A DNA stretch of 22,798 bases from Clostridia bacterium (GTDB taxonomy: Bacteria > Bacillota_A > Clostridia > Oscillospirales > CAG-272). Made by a program: the position numbers and the translations under genes. Shown piece after piece: positions 21,449 to 22,798 of this stretch. The notes below the pieces were generated by a model. That model was given only the letters and a program-made list of their open reading frames with translations, was not told the DNA's origin and searched no databases. Every line of letters begins with the position of its first letter. The stretch's first letter is position 1. Location of the stretch: the NCBI GenBank assembly GCA_017414585.1, contig JAFQLN010000069.1, positions 1 through 22,798 of the forward strand. Direction: 5' to 3'.

Positions 21449-22240
21449 TTATATTTCATACAGTTCAGATTTTACAGACGCATCATGCGTAACAAGCGTA
21501 CCGATTTCTTCTCCGTTCACCGCACGGATAATATTTTCGGGATCGGAAAGAGCGAAGACGTACATATCAATTTTCTGTGCGTCAGCGAGTGCGGATGCAG
21601 AAACATCCGTTGCTTTCAGGTCTTTTTCCATGCATTCGTCATAGGAAATGACTTTATATTTAGGCACGGATCGGTCAATTTTTCCGTCCTTGTCACGGGG
21701 GTCGCGTACATAGATGCCGTCGATATTCTTCGCGCAGAGGATGATATCTGCGTCAATTTCAGCACCGCGGACAACAACAGTGGTATCCGTTGTGATGAAG
21801 GGGATTCCAAGTCCTGCACCGAAAATGACGACCTTGCCCTGTTCGAGATACTCAATGGCTTTTCGGAAGTTATACTGTTCCGCGAAGCTGTTCATAGCAA
21901 CTGGAGACATGACCGTTACGCCGACGCCGGCTTTTTCTACTGCATCTTCGAGGCGGAGGCAATTGATCATGGTGCCGAGCATACCCATCTGGTCAGCTCT
22001 GGCTCGTTTCACGCCTTTTCCGTAAGCACCGCGCCAGATATTGCCGGCTCCGATGACAACGCCTACCTGAATTCCTTCAGAAACCAGTCTTTTGATGACG
22101 TCAGCAATCTGGGCGAGCATTTTAGGATCGAAAATTTCTTCGATATGTTCTTTATTATCTTCACCGATATATTTTTTTGCAATCGCTTCACCGGACAGCT
22201 TCAGGAGTACGCGGTGAAAGCGTTTATTTGTTTCGGGCAT
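21449..22240 (-). CDS. pyrH: Uridylate kinase (UMP kinase)
   Basis: PyrH is the bacterial hexameric kinase that phosphorylates UMP to UDP, feeding UTP, CTP and UDP-sugar pools. The 263-residue product has the amino-acid-kinase fold motifs: RVLLKLSGEAIA at the N-terminus, GVVIGAGNIWRG, RARADQMGMLGTMINCLRL for UMP binding, and GIPFITTDTTVVVRGAEIDAD later. It is somewhat longer than the usual 235-245 residues, with a C-terminal extension ending in VTHDASVKSELYEI. The start at 22240 is preceded by AGGAG with eight bases of spacing. A good promoter at 22275-22303 makes it the first gene of the long operon. It is separated from tsf by a terminator. Confidence 0.97.
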   Translation of the reverse strand: MPETNKRFHRVLLKLSGEAIAKKYIGEDNKEHIEEIFDPKMLAQIADVIKRLVSEGIQVGVVIGAGNIWRGAYGKGVKRARADQMGMLGTMINCLRLEDAVEKAGVGVTVMSPVAMNSFAEQYNFRKAIEYLEQGKVVIFGAGLGIPFITTDTTVVVRGAEIDADIILCAKNIDGIYVRDPRDKDGKIDRSVPKYKVISYDECMEKDLKATDVSASALADAQKIDMYVFALSDPENIIRAVNGEEIGTLVTHDASVKSELYEI

Positions 22241-22274
22241 AACTCTCTCTCCTAAGGTACATTTTATCTCATAT

Positions 22275-22303
22275 ATTTTACCCTATTTACACGCTTTTGT
22301 AAA
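22275..22303 (-). promoter_or_regulatory. Sigma-A type promoter for the pyrH operon
   Basis: On the minus strand TTTACA (22298-22303) and TAAAAT (22275-22280) are separated by 17 bases, and each matches five of six consensus positions. Transcription would start near 22268, leaving a short leader of about 28 bases. It is the only clear promoter seen for the ten-gene cluster down to spoIVA. Confidence 0.8.
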
Positions 22304-22375
22304 GTGCCTTTTTGCATTTCTGTGAAAAATACCGATAGAATTTTCGCTGTTTTCTATTCAATTCCTGCTAAAATG

Positions 22376-22412
22376 CAAAAAATCCTGCCGTAATGTACAG
22401 CAGGATTCTTTT
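22376..22412 (-). terminator. Intrinsic terminator after tsf, T-rich on both strands
   Basis: AATCCTGC (22381-22388) pairs with GCAGGATT (22400-22407) in a perfect 8-bp stem with an 11-base loop. On the minus strand the stem runs into six T residues (22382-22377). On the plus strand it is followed by CTTTTT, so it may also stop antisense transcripts. It begins about 20 bases after the tsf stop codon. Confidence 0.9.
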
Positions 22413-22429
22413 TACAGAAACAATTCAGC

Positions 22430-22798
22430 TTACGCCTTACCGGTGAGCTTAGCGATTTCTTCAGCGAAGTCGTCTTCTCTCTTTTCAAGACCTTCGCCCT
22501 TTTCGTAAAGTACGAAAGATTCGATCTTGATGTCAGCGCCGAGTTCCTTAGCAACGGAAGCGGTGTACTTAGCGATGGTGAGGCTGTCGTCCTTAACGTA
22601 AACCTGTTCGTTGAGGCATGCTCTTTCGTAGTACTTGCCGATTCTGCCTTCTACCATCTTTGCGATGATTGCTTCAGGCTTGTTTGCGTTCTTTTCATCG
22701 TTCTTGATCTGAGCCATGAGGATAGCCTTTTCTTCTTCAAGAACGGACGCGGGAACTTCTTCCTTGGTTACATAGGTCGGAGGAGTACCTGCTGCGAT
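22430..22798 (-). CDS. tsf: Elongation factor Ts, C-terminal part (5' end outside window)
   Basis: EF-Ts is the guanine-nucleotide exchange factor that regenerates EF-Tu-GTP. Only the last 122 residues are present. The frame is open to the window edge, and an internal ATG at 22717 is not the start. Family features visible are PPTYVTKEEVPASVLEEEK at the beginning, then NANKPEAIIAKMVEGRIGKYY and ERACLNEQVYVKDD, corresponding to the C-terminal dimerisation and core region. The end KREDDFAEEIAKLTGKA is typical of the C-terminal helix. It precedes pyrH in the same direction, as in the conserved rpsB-tsf-pyrH-frr order, but a strong terminator and a new promoter separate it from pyrH here. Confidence 0.95.
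   Translation of the reverse strand: MAAGTPPTYVTKEEVPASVLEEEKAILMAQIKNDEKNANKPEAIIAKMVEGRIGKYYERACLNEQVYVKDDSLTIAKYTASVAKELGADIKIESFVLYEKGEGLEKREDDFAEEIAKLTGKA

Noticed and set aside
1..22798. CRISPR arrays, insertion sequences, prophage, tRNA genes, or defence or secondary-metabolite clusters
   Set aside because: I saw no direct-repeat arrays, transposase or integrase motifs, att-like duplications or clover-leaf structures. All genes fit a housekeeping chromosomal region.

Overview
This window reads as ordinary chromosomal core sequence from a spore-forming member of the Firmicutes, most likely class Clostridia (inference; an Oscillospiraceae/Ruminococcaceae-type genome would fit). The reasons are a Gram-positive PolC-type replicative polymerase, a full-length SpoIVA spore-coat ATPase, the MEP isoprenoid pathway, a clostridial-style SecA with a SEC-C zinc tail, strong AGGAG-type ribosome binding sites, and sigma-A promoters close to TTGACA-17-TATAAT. 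No mobile element, prophage, CRISPR array, tRNA or rRNA was seen, and no stretch longer than about 250 bases lacks a gene.

Layout from low to high coordinates. (1) 1-5836, all minus strand: a glycerophosphodiester phosphodiesterase cut by the window edge, with its own promoter. Next comes secA followed by two unrecognised, mutually related membrane-protein genes, a unit that ends in an intrinsic terminator at 781-818. (2) 5837-8986: trmL (plus) runs tail to tail into cls (minus), and a plus-strand SGNH hydrolase gene has a near-consensus promoter. (3) 8985-22240, all minus strand: one long housekeeping cluster in transcription order pyrH, frr, uppS, cdsA, dxr, rseP, ispG, polC, a DUF554 membrane-protein gene and spoIVA. 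(4) 22376-22798: the 3' end of tsf and its terminator.

The large cluster links translation (frr), nucleotide supply (pyrH), isoprenoid and cell-wall lipid carrier synthesis (dxr, ispG, uppS), phospholipid synthesis (cdsA), regulated intramembrane proteolysis (rseP) and replication (polC). The pyrH-to-polC order is a known conserved arrangement in Firmicutes. Here it runs on, without a visible terminator, into DUF554 and spoIVA. cls and the phosphodiesterase add further phospholipid metabolism nearby, so much of the window concerns the cell envelope.

The main second-look signals are regulatory rather than new gene families. A perfect 9-bp hairpin sequesters the spoIVA Shine-Dalgarno, and its left arm overlaps a candidate sigma-E -10, so long and short transcripts could differ in translatability. 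A stem-loop lies between the secA Shine-Dalgarno and start codon. The trmL terminator lies inside the coding sequence of the convergent gene cls. Three intra-operon gaps hold strong hairpins without T-tracts. I did not find an unmistakable undescribed system in this window.
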